From assembly GCA_041591895.1 (NCBI GenBank), contig JBFHRE010000001.1, positions 8,160-72,159 on the forward strand: a stretch of DNA of 64,000 bases, in the 5' to 3' direction. Every line of letters begins with the position of its first letter. Within the stretch, counting starts at the first letter, position 1. The notes beneath the pieces were generated by a model that made no database searches, was not told the DNA's origin, and saw only the letters and a program-made list of their open reading frames with translations. The position numbers and the translations under genes were made by a program. Of this stretch, positions 48,262 through 56,824 are shown piece after piece. The DNA comes from JBFHRE01 sp041591895 (GTDB taxonomy: Bacteria > Actinomycetota > Acidimicrobiia > Spongiisociales > ZC4RG35).

Positions 48262-49020
48262 ATGCTCGGACCGATCCTCGCGTCGACCCGTCTCCGGGTG
48301 GAAGCGATGAGATCTCTGGCTCACTACCGCTCTGCCGCACTCGCCGCCCCACCACCTCGCGACTTCGCAGCGGCGCTGAAGGGTGATGGTCTGGCAGTGA
48401 TCGCCGAGGTCAAGCGCCGGTCGCCTTCTCGCGGTGTCCTCGCCTCCGACCTCGATCCGGTCGAGCAGGCACGTCGATATTCCAGCGGCGGGGCAGCCTG
48501 CATCTCTGTGTTGACCGAACCAGAATATTTCTCCGGCTCGAACGCAGACCTGGCTGAGGTTCGAGCCGCGTCGGACCTTCCGATCATCCGGAAGGACTTC
48601 ACGCTCGACGCCCGCCAGATCTGGGAGGCGCGTTCGATCGGCGCCGACGCCGTACTCCTCATCGTCGCCGCACTCGAAGATCATGATCTGACCGCACTAC
48701 TGGATGTTTCCCGGGATGCCGGAGTGACGGCGCTCGTCGAGGTGCACGATGAACCGGAGACCGAGAGGGCGCTGGGCGCGGGAGCTTCGGTGATCGGGGT
48801 CAACAACCGCAACCTCGCTACGTTCGAAGTCGATTTGGCCACCTCGGAGCGGCTGGCACCGATGTTGACCGCAGCCGAGGTCATCGTGGCGGAGAGCGGG
48901 GTGTTCGACGCCGGCGATGCGGCCCGGATGCGCAAAGCGGGGTTCGACGCCGTGCTCGTCGGCGAGAGCCTGGTCAGGTCGGACGACCCGGCCGCGCTGA
49001 TCGCCGCGATGCGGGGCTGA
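48262..49020 (+). CDS. trpC: indole-3-glycerol-phosphate synthase TrpC
   Basis: TrpC, 252 residues, a TIM barrel that closes the indole ring of CdRP. Key segments are VIAEVKRRSPSRG (catalytic Lys and Glu), SVLTEPEYFSGS, LPIIRKDF (catalytic Lys), VEVHDEPE, GVNNRNL and VAESGVF. ATG 48262 is likely; GTG 48256, two codons earlier, is possible. It is followed 14 bases later by trpF. Confidence 0.94.
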   Translation: MLGPILASTRLRVEAMRSLAHYRSAALAAPPPRDFAAALKGDGLAVIAEVKRRSPSRGVLASDLDPVEQARRYSSGGAACISVLTEPEYFSGSNADLAEVRAASDLPIIRKDFTLDARQIWEARSIGADAVLLIVAALEDHDLTALLDVSRDAGVTALVEVHDEPETERALGAGASVIGVNNRNLATFEVDLATSERLAPMLTAAEVIVAESGVFDAGDAARMRKAGFDAVLVGESLVRSDDPAALIAAMRG

Positions 49021-49034
49021 ACGGTGGCGGCATC

Positions 49035-49649
49035 ATGACCTGGGTGAAGGTGTGCGGCCTGCGGCGGGCCTCGGACATAGCCGTGGCGACCGCGGCCGGA
49101 GCCGATGCCATCGGACTGGTGCTGGCCGACTCCCCTCGCCGGGTCGAACCCGACCTGGCCCGGCGACTCGCCGCAGGCTCGGAGCTGCCCGTCTATCTGG
49201 TTCTGGTCGGGGCCCGACCCAGTGAGGCGCTCGACCTGGCTGGTTACATCGGTGCTGCCGGGATTCAGCCGCACGGTGAGCGGGCGGCGCATACCGCCGC
49301 CGCCGCGGTCAAGGCCGGCCTCGCGGTGCTGCGGCCGGTGAGGGTGGGGCCGATGCTGCTGGGGCCGGAAGGCGTCGCAGGGGAAGTCCCATCCGACCAG
49401 ATCCCGCTGCTCGACCGACACCATCCCGACCTGGAGGGCGGCACCGGCCTCCGAATCGACCCCGAGTGGATCCCGGACATGGATCGGGAATGGGTGCTGG
49501 CGGGCGGACTCGGACCTGACAACATCCGTGAGGCCGTGATGGCTCTCCATCCCTGGGGAGTGGATGCATCGAGCGGCCTAGAGTCCTCTCCCGGAACCAA
49601 GGACCCCGCCTTGATCGAAGCCTTCGTCGAAAGAGCCAAGAAGACGTGA
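49035..49649 (+). CDS. trpF: phosphoribosylanthranilate isomerase TrpF
   Basis: TrpF, 204 residues, isomerises PRA to CdRP. The catalytic cysteine is in WVKVCGLRR and the barrel segments GLVLADSPRRV, LLDRHHPDLEGGTG, VLAGGLGPDNI and GVDASSGLESSPGTKD are present. The usual QLHG is IQPHG. Many actinobacteria lack trpF and use the bifunctional PriA; a dedicated TrpF beside trpC is worth noting. The stop overlaps the trpB GTG. Confidence 0.9.
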   Translation: MTWVKVCGLRRASDIAVATAAGADAIGLVLADSPRRVEPDLARRLAAGSELPVYLVLVGARPSEALDLAGYIGAAGIQPHGERAAHTAAAAVKAGLAVLRPVRVGPMLLGPEGVAGEVPSDQIPLLDRHHPDLEGGTGLRIDPEWIPDMDREWVLAGGLGPDNIREAVMALHPWGVDASSGLESSPGTKDPALIEAFVERAKKT

Positions 49650-50830
49650 GCGGACTCAGACTGAGCCGGCCCGACAATCAAGGACGCTTTGGAGAGTTCG
49701 GCGGTCGGTTCGCGCCGGAGACGCTCATGCCGGCCCTCCGCCAGCTCGAGACGGAGTTCGAGCAGGCATGGTCCGACCCGGCGTTCGTCGGGGAGTACCG
49801 AGAGATCCTGCGGGATTTCGTCGGCCGGCCTACCCCGCTTCACGAGGCGCGCCGTCTGTCGGATGCGCTCGGGTTCCGGATCCTCCTGAAGCGAGAGGAT
49901 CTGGCGCATACCGGAGCCCACAAGATCAACAACGCCATCGGCCAGGGCTTGCTCGCCCGCCGCATGGGAAAGCCGCGGGTGATCGCCGAGACCGGTGCCG
50001 GACAGCACGGTGTCGCCACCGCGACTGCGGCCGCCAAACTCGGACTCGACTGCACGGTCTACATGGGCGAGGTGGATGTGCGGCGCCAGGCGCTCAACGT
50101 GCTGAGGATGCGAATCCTGGGAACCGAGGTCGTTCCGGTCACATCCGGGGCCGGCACGTTGAAGGACGCAGTGTCAGAGGCGATGCGGGAATGGGTGAGC
50201 AGCGTCGAGGACACCCACTACATAATCGGGTCGGTCGTCGGACCTCACCCGTTCCCGTGGATCGTGCGCGAGTTCCAGAAGGTGATCGGGGAGGAGGTCC
50301 TCTACCAGCTCGGCGACGATCGCCCCGACCTGGTCGTGGCGTGTGTCGGCGGTGGATCCAACGCCATGGGGATCTTCTACCCGCTCGCCGACCAGGGGAT
50401 CGAATTGGTTGGTATCGAGGCGGCCGGAGACGGGATCGAGACCGGTCGCCATGGGGCATCGATTGGCGCCGGCTCACCGGGCGTGCTCCACGGGACCCGG
50501 ACCTACATGCTTCAGGACGACGACGGCCAGGTGCTCGAAGCCCACTCGATCTCGGCGGGTTTGGACTATCCCGGTGTCGGTCCCGAACATGCATATTTCC
50601 ACCAGAGTGGACTGGCGAGCTACGAGTCGGTGACCGACACAGAGGCGCTGCGCGGTGTCGAACTGCTGGCGAAGACCGAGGGGATCATCCCGGCGTTGGA
50701 GAGCGCCCACGCCATCGCCTGGCTCGAGCGTGAGGCCGGCCGGTTGAAAGGCAAGACGGTGCTAGTCAACGTGTCCGGGCGGGGCGACAAGGACGTGGAC
50801 ACCATCGGCGCCCATCGCGAGGAGGGCTGA
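49646..50830 (+). CDS. trpB: tryptophan synthase beta chain TrpB
   Basis: TrpB, 394 residues, joins indole and serine with PLP. The PLP lysine is in LAHTGAHKINNAIGQ, the phosphate loop is CVGGGSNAMG, and ETGAGQHGVATA and GLDYPGVGPEHAY mark the main-line TrpB1 type that pairs with TrpA. GTG start overlaps the trpF stop by four bases; the stop shares one base with the trpA ATG. Confidence 0.96.
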   Translation: MSGLRLSRPDNQGRFGEFGGRFAPETLMPALRQLETEFEQAWSDPAFVGEYREILRDFVGRPTPLHEARRLSDALGFRILLKREDLAHTGAHKINNAIGQGLLARRMGKPRVIAETGAGQHGVATATAAAKLGLDCTVYMGEVDVRRQALNVLRMRILGTEVVPVTSGAGTLKDAVSEAMREWVSSVEDTHYIIGSVVGPHPFPWIVREFQKVIGEEVLYQLGDDRPDLVVACVGGGSNAMGIFYPLADQGIELVGIEAAGDGIETGRHGASIGAGSPGVLHGTRTYMLQDDDGQVLEAHSISAGLDYPGVGPEHAYFHQSGLASYESVTDTEALRGVELLAKTEGIIPALESAHAIAWLEREAGRLKGKTVLVNVSGRGDKDVDTIGAHREEG

Positions 50831-51627
50831 TGGGCGGTAACCGGCTGACCGAGCTCTTCGAACGAAGGCGCGGTGAGGGCCGGGCGGCGTTGCTCCCGTT
50901 CATGACCGCCGGCTTGCCGAATCCGCCATCGTCCGCGCAACTCTTCGAGGCGATGCTTCGTGCTGGAGCGGACGGATTCGAGGTTGGCATTCCATATGCC
51001 GATCCGCTGATGGACGGTCCGGTGATCCAGAGAGGTAGCGACACCGCACTGCGGGCGGGGACCACCATCGAGGTGGCGTTGGGGATCGTTCGACAGGTGG
51101 CGGCCCTCGGTAGCCCGGTGCTGGCGATGACCTACGCCAACCCGGTGTTCCGACGAGGGGTGGACTGGTTCTGCGGAGCCCTGGCCGAGGCCGGGGCCGA
51201 CGGGATCATCGTGCCGGACCTGCCGGTCGAAGAGTCCGGCCCCCTGCGGGCGGCCGGTTCGAGGCATGGGATCGGAGTGGTGCAGTTCGCGGCTCCGATG
51301 TCCGACGAGTCGAGGATCGCCGCAGTGGTCGATGCCGATCCGGTGTTCGTCTATGCGGTGGCCGAGATGGGGGTGACCGGCGAGCGAACCGAAGGGGGAG
51401 GAAACCTGGAACGCCTGATCGCCAGGATCCGGTCCGTGTCGGATGTCCCCGTGGTGGCGGGGGTCGGGATCTCGACGCCGGAGCAGGTAGCTGCGGCCGC
51501 CGCGGCCGGCGCCGACGGTGTGATCGTGGGCTCGGCGCTGGTTCGCAAGGTGCTCGAGGCCCCAGACCTGGAAGCGGCAGCCGACGAGGTCGGCAGAGCA
51601 GTACTCGCGCTGAGTCGATCGGCCTGA
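50830..51627 (+). CDS. trpA: tryptophan synthase alpha chain TrpA
   Basis: TrpA, 265 residues, cleaves indole-3-glycerol phosphate and channels indole to TrpB. Catalytic Glu and Asp lie in GFEVGIPYADPLMDGPVIQ, and the loop MGVTGERT and the phosphate site GVGISTPEQVAAAA are present. It is the last gene of the operon. In other actinobacteria lgt often follows; here it does not. Confidence 0.95.
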   Translation: MGGNRLTELFERRRGEGRAALLPFMTAGLPNPPSSAQLFEAMLRAGADGFEVGIPYADPLMDGPVIQRGSDTALRAGTTIEVALGIVRQVAALGSPVLAMTYANPVFRRGVDWFCGALAEAGADGIIVPDLPVEESGPLRAAGSRHGIGVVQFAAPMSDESRIAAVVDADPVFVYAVAEMGVTGERTEGGGNLERLIARIRSVSDVPVVAGVGISTPEQVAAAAAAGADGVIVGSALVRKVLEAPDLEAAADEVGRAVLALSRSA

Positions 51628-51974
51628 GGGGCGAGCCTCCAGGCGCCAGCCGCCAGCCTCCGCTCGCCGAGCCACGAGCAGCGCAGATCACCCAGCGCCA
51701 ACTTCCCGCCTTTCGCCGGTGCCCCCCCAACGTCGCTTCGCTCCTGGGGGAGAGAGTTCGTCTTCCGTCTCCTGGGTCGTGTGGCCGCTGGTGGCTCGCG
51801 ACTCGCGACCCGATCGGCGGTGCCGCCGCCAAATCAAGGCAACGGCCCCGTCGACTGGTTGATTCGTCCTCAGCCAGGGAGTGGGGGGAGTGGGGATGCG
51901 GCGAGGACGACAGTATGGACGGGACCGTTGCCAGTCGGAACGATAGCTCTAGCCCTCTTCGCCGTGTGGGATTG
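51628..51974. other. non-coding spacer with degenerate repeats and a stem-loop
   Basis: About 350 bases without a credible gene between trpA and tRNA-Leu. It begins with repeated words (CCAGGCGCCAGCCGCCAGCC), contains a stem CCCCC (51722-51728 run) / GGGGG (51746-51750) closing a loop with CGCTTCGCTC, and near 51790-51815 carries GTGGCTCGCGACTCGCGACC, the reverse complement of words behind dnaE. It may hold the trp terminator. The rest shows nothing I can assign. Confidence 0.5.
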
Positions 51975-52057
51975 TGCCGGAGGCGGGACTCGAACCCGCA
52001 CGCCCAAAGGACAATGGATTTTGAGTCCATCGCGTCTGCCAATTCCGCCACTCCGGC
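51975..52057 (-). tRNA. tRNA-Leu (anticodon CAA)
   Basis: An 83-base leucine tRNA on the minus strand. The acceptor GCCGGAG pairs with CTCCGGC; the D region is GCGGAATTGGCAGACGC; the anticodon stem ATGGA/TCCAT encloses CTCAAAA with anticodon CAA; a long variable arm follows; the T arm is GCGGG-TTCGAGT-CCCGC. The discriminator is A and CCA is not encoded. It reads UUG codons. Confidence 0.95.
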
Positions 52058-52070
52058 CGGAACCGCAGGC

Positions 52071-52076
52071 AGTGTA
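52071..52076 (-). promoter_or_regulatory. candidate -10 element of tRNA-Leu
   Basis: TACACT on the minus strand lies 13 bases before the mature 5' end. No clear -35 is present. It is divergent from the -10 of the 52119 gene, 29 bases away. Confidence 0.3.
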
Positions 52077-52105
52077 GGCCGCGGTCGGGTGCCGGCGTCC
52101 GTCGG

Positions 52106-52111
52106 TAGAGT
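52106..52111 (+). promoter_or_regulatory. candidate -10 element of the coiled-coil gene and polA
   Basis: TAGAGT ends seven bases before the ATG at 52119 and no ribosome binding site is present, as in the other leaderless-type starts of this window. Confidence 0.4.
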
Positions 52112-52118
52112 CGCAGGC

Positions 52119-52394
52119 ATGAGCCGCATCCAACGCAAGCTGCTCGCGATCATGGATGAGGTCGAACGTCTCGTCGTCGAGCGCCGCCAGGTGGAGGATG
52201 AGCTGTCGTTTCACAGGTTGATCGACGACGACGCCCAGCGCGACGCGGCGGTGTCGGGCCTCGACGTCGATCGCCGTGAGGCCGGCTCGACGAGTGCCGA
52301 TGTGAGGCGCTTCGAACGGCGGTTGAGTGCCATCGATGCGCGTCTCGAGAAGCTCGAAGAACGGCGCGTGAAGCTCACGGATAGGCTGGCCTGA
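52119..52394 (+). CDS. small coiled-coil protein upstream of polA
   Basis: A 91-residue highly charged helical protein (IMDEVERLVVERRQVEDEL; FERRLSAIDARLEKLEERR) with strong heptad character and no other motif. I do not recognise the family. It ends three bases before polA, so the two are co-transcribed. The ATG at 52119 is supported by the leaderless-type -10 at 52106; frames extending upstream would run through the tRNA gene. Confidence 0.65.
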   Translation: MSRIQRKLLAIMDEVERLVVERRQVEDELSFHRLIDDDAQRDAAVSGLDVDRREAGSTSADVRRFERRLSAIDARLEKLEERRVKLTDRLA

Positions 52395-52397
52395 CCC

Positions 52398-55007
52398 ATG
52401 CCCACCCTGGCGCTTCTCGACGGCCATTCGATCGCGTACCGCGCGTTCTTTGCGTTGCCCGAGGATCTCGCCACCAGTTCGGGGCAGGTGACCAACTCCG
52501 TGTTCGGTTTCACCCGGATGCTGATCAAGCTCCTTGGCGATCATCATCCCGATGCGGTGGCGGTGGCCTGGGACGTCGGCCGGCAGACGTTCCGGACCGA
52601 GGAATACCCGGAGTACAAGGCCCAACGGACCAGCGCCCCGGACAATTTCAAATCTCAGCTGCCGCTCATCCGCGAGGTTCTGGAATCTCTGGACATCAGC
52701 CAGCTGCAACAGGAGGGGTATGAGGCGGACGACGTCATCGCCTCACTGTCCGAGAAAGCGGTCGCCGGGGGGTGGGACGTGCTGGTGGTGACCGGAGACC
52801 GCGACGCGTTTCAGCTGGTCGATGGGCATCGGAAGGTGCTGTACACCCGCCGGGGGATATCCGACACGGTCCTGGCCGATGCCGCGTACATCGAGGAGAA
52901 GTACGGGATCCGGCCCGACCAGTACGTCGAGTACGCCGCTCTCCGGGGGGACAACTCCGACAATCTGCCTGGCGTACCCGGGGTGGGGGAGAAGACCGCG
53001 GCCAAGCTGATCTCGGGATACGGCAATCTCGAGGGAGTCTTCGACCACCTGGACGAGCAGACCCCCAAGTTGAAGGAGAACCTGGCCGAGCACAAACATC
53101 AGGCGTTCTTGAATCGCAGCCTGATGCGCCTCGTGCGGTCCCTGGAGGTCGATGTCGATTTCGACAAACTGCTCGACAGCCATTGGGACCAGCCCAAGGC
53201 CCGTGAGCTGTTCACGAGCCTCGAATTTCATTCCCTGTGGGAGGACCTGCTCGAGGTGCTGCCGGGCGGAGTCACGCCCGACCGAGAGGTCCTCGAGGCC
53301 GAGGGGCGCCTGGGCGATGCGGTCGACATCGTGGCAGCAGCCGAATCGGGGAATCTGGTTCTCGACCTGTTCGAAGAGGGCGACTTCTCCGGGTTGGTCG
53401 CCCTGACGGGAGAGGAGTCGGCGGTGGTAGTCCCCCTCGATCGCCTCGATGGAGCTGCGGGCGTGCTCGCCGATCCAAGTGTGTCGAAGCAGGGACACGA
53501 CCTGAAAACGGTCAGCCGGCGACTTGGCGACCTGGGACTGCGGGTGGAGGGCATCGGCTTCGACACAGCGCTCGCCGCCTATGTCCTCGACCCGTCATCC
53601 CGGGCCTATTCACTCGGCGACGTGGTGGAGCGCTGGCTTGGGAGCGAACTCGACTCGGTCGACCGCGAGCCGGCCGAACCGGTGGGACAGGGAGCGTTCG
53701 ACTTCTCCGGCGGACCCGATCTCGACGCAGCCGCCCGGCGGGTGGTGGCCATTTCCCGGTTGGTTCCGGTTCTCGAGGAGGTGCTGTCGAACTGGGAGGA
53801 GCTGGACCTGTTCCGGGACTTCGAGCTTCCCCTCATCGAGGTTCTCGCCCGCATGGAGACGGCAGGGATCGCCATCGATCGGCCCTATCTGGAAGGCATG
53901 GGCGAGGAGCTGCGGTCGGAGCTGTCGAATCTGGAGGTGGAGATACATGACCTCGCCGGCGAGTCGTTCAACATCAACTCGACCGATCAGCTGGCCCAGG
54001 TGCTCTTCACCAAGCTCGAACTGCCGGTCCTCAAGAAGACCGGCACCGGCAAGCCATCGACCGACGCTTCGGTGTTGGAGAAGCTCGACCATCCGCTCAT
54101 CGAGAGGCTGTTGCGGTACCGGGAGCTCGAGAAACTGCGGTCCACCTACGTCGACGGGTATCTGCCACTGATCGGCGCCGACGGCAGGATCCACACCCGT
54201 TTCAACCAGATGGCGGCCTCGACCGGCCGTCTCTCGTCCGAGGAGCCCAACCTGCAGAACATCCCGGTGCGGTCCGAGACCGGCCGGACCGTGCGGCGCG
54301 CCTTCGTTCCCCAGGAGGGATGGAGGTTCATCGTGGCCGACTATTCCCAGATCGAGCTCCGGGTCCTGGCCCACATGTCGCAGGAACCGGCGCTGATCGA
54401 CGCCTTCCAGCGGGGAGCGGACATCCACACCGCTACAGCCGCGAGAGTGTTCGGGGTCCCCGACGACCTCGTGAGCGGTGAGATGCGCCGCCTGGCGAAG
54501 ATGATCAACTTCGGCCTCCTCTACGGAATGGAGGCGTATGGACTGGCCGATCGGCTCGGGATCTCTCGGGACGAGGCGAGAGCCCACATCGATGCTTACT
54601 TCGACCAATTCCGGGGCGTAAAGGACTATCTCGACGGAGTCGTCACCCAGGCCCGACGTGACGGCTACACCTCGACCCTCTTCGGGCGACGGCGCTACCT
54701 CCCCGAACTCAAATCGGACAACTTCCGCGTGCGGCAGATGGGGGAGCGGATGGCCCTCAACGCCCCGATCCAGGGCACCGCCGCCGACATCATCAAGAAG
54801 GCGATGATCGACCTCGATCGCGCCATCGCCGGGCACGAGGGAAGGCTCCTCCTCCAGATCCACGACGAGTTGGTTCTCGAGGCGCCACCGGACGAGATCG
54901 ATGATCTGTCTGCCACGACGGTCGATGTGATGGCGGGTGTGGCGCAACTGGCGGTGCCGCTGGTGGCCGAGGTGGCGGTGTGCGATAACTTGGCTGAAGC
55001 CAAGTGA
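52398..55007 (+). CDS. polA: DNA polymerase I
   Basis: PolA, 869 residues, for Okazaki-fragment processing and repair. The N-terminal 5'-3' exonuclease (LLDGHSIAYRAFFALP; VTGDRDAFQL; LRGDNSDNLPGVPGVG) is intact. The central 3'-5' exonuclease domain has lost its metal ligands (the first motif reads LVLDLFEEGDF instead of the usual Asp-x-Glu), so it probably does not proofread, as in other actinobacterial PolA. Polymerase motifs are VADYSQIELRVLAH, MRRLAKMINFGLLYGM and LLQIHDELVLEAP. Followed by a repeat-rich spacer. Confidence 0.96.
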   Translation: MPTLALLDGHSIAYRAFFALPEDLATSSGQVTNSVFGFTRMLIKLLGDHHPDAVAVAWDVGRQTFRTEEYPEYKAQRTSAPDNFKSQLPLIREVLESLDISQLQQEGYEADDVIASLSEKAVAGGWDVLVVTGDRDAFQLVDGHRKVLYTRRGISDTVLADAAYIEEKYGIRPDQYVEYAALRGDNSDNLPGVPGVGEKTAAKLISGYGNLEGVFDHLDEQTPKLKENLAEHKHQAFLNRSLMRLVRSLEVDVDFDKLLDSHWDQPKARELFTSLEFHSLWEDLLEVLPGGVTPDREVLEAEGRLGDAVDIVAAAESGNLVLDLFEEGDFSGLVALTGEESAVVVPLDRLDGAAGVLADPSVSKQGHDLKTVSRRLGDLGLRVEGIGFDTALAAYVLDPSSRAYSLGDVVERWLGSELDSVDREPAEPVGQGAFDFSGGPDLDAAARRVVAISRLVPVLEEVLSNWEELDLFRDFELPLIEVLARMETAGIAIDRPYLEGMGEELRSELSNLEVEIHDLAGESFNINSTDQLAQVLFTKLELPVLKKTGTGKPSTDASVLEKLDHPLIERLLRYRELEKLRSTYVDGYLPLIGADGRIHTRFNQMAASTGRLSSEEPNLQNIPVRSETGRTVRRAFVPQEGWRFIVADYSQIELRVLAHMSQEPALIDAFQRGADIHTATAARVFGVPDDLVSGEMRRLAKMINFGLLYGMEAYGLADRLGISRDEARAHIDAYFDQFRGVKDYLDGVVTQARRDGYTSTLFGRRRYLPELKSDNFRVRQMGERMALNAPIQGTAADIIKKAMIDLDRAIAGHEGRLLLQIHDELVLEAPPDEIDDLSATTVDVMAGVAQLAVPLVAEVAVCDNLAEAK

Positions 55008-55092
55008 GCCGCCGGCTTCCAGCCGCCAGCTACCAGCCAGACGCCGGACTCAGAGCTGGCAGCCGGCAGCTGGTGGCGGGTAGCTGGCTCGG
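55008..55092. repeat. inverted, degenerate repeat spacer behind polA
   Basis: Related words (CCAGCCGCCAGCTACCAGCC and its complement) form an imperfect fold-back. GCCAGCTACCAGCCA (55025-55039) pairs with TGGCGGGTAGCTGGC (55074-55088) at 14 of 15 positions. It may end polA transcription. It resembles in style the spacers behind dnaE and trpA. Confidence 0.55.
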
Positions 55093-55190
55093 ACTTTCGG
55101 CCGCGAACTCCATGTGATAGCCTGATCACACCCTTGGACACGTGTATTCGTCGTCCTTGGGAAATCCTTTCGGAGGTAGAGAACCCACCC

Positions 55191-56747
55191 ATGTCAGACC
55201 AAGAGACCGCGCCCGAGGCCGTAGAGCCGGAGGCGGACACCGTGGCCGAGACCGTCGACGCCGCTGCCGAAGAGGCCGCCGCCGAGCCGGTTGCCGAGAC
55301 GGCCCCAGACCCGATCGTTGAAGACGAAAAGGCGCCCGTGAGCGAGGCCCCTGCCACCGTCGAGGCTGTCACCGGCGAGGCTGCCACGCCCGAGGCCCCT
55401 GCCACCGTCGAGGCTGTCACACCCGAGGCCCCTGTCACACCCGAGGCACCCAAGGTGGCACCGGCCGGTCCCGTCGCCATTGTCGCCCCGGACCTCAGCC
55501 ATCTTTCCGATGACATCATCGACGACTTCGAGGCGGCCATCGCCGCCACCGTCATCGAGTTCAAGGAGGGGGACATCGTCGAGGGCACGGTCGTGAGCGT
55601 CGACGGTGACGGTGCGATGGTCGACATCGGTTACAAGTCGGAGGGGTTGATCCCCACCGAGGAGCTCTCTATCCGCAACAACGTGGACCCGACCAACATC
55701 GTGAAGGTCGGCGACCGGGTCGAAGCGCTCGTTCTCAACAAGGAGGACGACGAGGGCCGGCTCATTCTCTCGAAGAAGCGAGCTCAATACGAGCGGGCCT
55801 GGGGCCGGATTCAGCAGATCACCGATTCCGGGGAGACCGTACGCGGCACCGTCATCGAAGTGGTCAAGGGCGGTCTGATCGTCGACATCGGGCTCCGGGG
55901 CTTCCTCCCGGCATCACTGGTCGACCTCCGACGAGTGCGGGATCTCGATCCGTTCGTCGGCGAGGAGATCGACGCCAAGGTCATCGAGCTCGATCGCAAC
56001 CGCAACAACGTGGTTCTCTCACGCCGCGCCTACCTCGAAGAGGAACAGCAGGAGCAGCGTCAGGCGTTCCTCGACGATCTTGCCGAGGGCGAAGTCCGCG
56101 AGGGCGTCGTCTCCTCGGTGGTGAACTTTGGGGCTTTTGTCGACCTGGGTGGCATGGACGGACTCGTCCACGTCTCCGAGCTCTCATGGCAGCACGTCAA
56201 CCACCCGTCCGAGGTGGTGAAAGTGGGCGACAAGGTCACCGTCAAGGTGCTGGAGGTCGAACGAGGCCGGGAGCGGATTTCGCTCTCCATCCGGCAGACG
56301 CTCGAAGACCCGTGGGTCGTGTTTGCTCGCGACCACGAGCTGGGCGATGTCGTCGACGGACAGGTCATCAAGACGGTCCCGTTCGGCGCCTTCGTGGCCG
56401 TGTCCGACGGTGTCGAGGGACTCGTCCACGTGTCGGAGATCGCCGTCCACCGGGTCGAGTCGCCCGAGTTGGAGCTCTCGATCGGGCAGACCGTCAAGGT
56501 CAAGATCACAGAGCTCGACGAGGACAAGCGCCGCGTGAGCCTTTCGATCAAGCAGGCCCTTCCGGACTGGAAGGAGCGGGAGACCGCAGCTGCTGCGCCG
56601 GCCGCCCCGAGCCGCAAGCGTCCGGTGCGCAGGGAGTTCGAGCGGGAGTTCGGTGAGGAGGAGCCGGAGCGTCCAGCCGTGGCCGTGGACGCCTCACTGG
56701 AGGCGATTCTCCAGGAGTTGAAGGAGCGGGGGATCGGCCGCCGCTGA
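55191..56747 (+). CDS. rpsA: 30S ribosomal protein S1
   Basis: An S1 protein of 518 residues with four S1 RNA-binding repeats (starting about residues 125, 210, 300 and 385; for example GDIVEGTVVSVDGDGAMVDI and GEVREGVVSSVVNFGAFVDL). It helps the ribosome bind structured mRNA. Residues 1-105 are an acidic Ala/Glu/Pro/Val-rich extension with two copies of EAPATVEAVT, encoded by exact 29-base repeats (55344-55372 and 55392-55420). The C-terminus is charged. GGAGG lies about 15 bases before the ATG. The polA-rpsA order is conserved in actinobacteria; the usual next gene, coaE, is missing here. Confidence 0.94.
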   Translation: MSDQETAPEAVEPEADTVAETVDAAAEEAAAEPVAETAPDPIVEDEKAPVSEAPATVEAVTGEAATPEAPATVEAVTPEAPVTPEAPKVAPAGPVAIVAPDLSHLSDDIIDDFEAAIAATVIEFKEGDIVEGTVVSVDGDGAMVDIGYKSEGLIPTEELSIRNNVDPTNIVKVGDRVEALVLNKEDDEGRLILSKKRAQYERAWGRIQQITDSGETVRGTVIEVVKGGLIVDIGLRGFLPASLVDLRRVRDLDPFVGEEIDAKVIELDRNRNNVVLSRRAYLEEEQQEQRQAFLDDLAEGEVREGVVSSVVNFGAFVDLGGMDGLVHVSELSWQHVNHPSEVVKVGDKVTVKVLEVERGRERISLSIRQTLEDPWVVFARDHELGDVVDGQVIKTVPFGAFVAVSDGVEGLVHVSEIAVHRVESPELELSIGQTVKVKITELDEDKRRVSLSIKQALPDWKERETAAAAPAAPSRKRPVRREFEREFGEEEPERPAVAVDASLEAILQELKERGIGRR

Positions 56748-56824
56748 TCCTTGACCGTCATCGCAATCTCTGCGAGCCTTCGGCGGGAATGACTCAAGTG
56801 GGTCCGTGAGCGCGACGATGAGTT

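Noticed and set aside
51915..52118. Upstream extension of the coiled-coil gene
   Set aside because: The frame crosses the tRNA-Leu gene; the ATG at 52119 has its own leaderless-type -10.
52398..55007. Proofreading DNA polymerase I
   Set aside because: The 3'-5' exonuclease domain is present in length but its metal-binding acidic residues are not seen.
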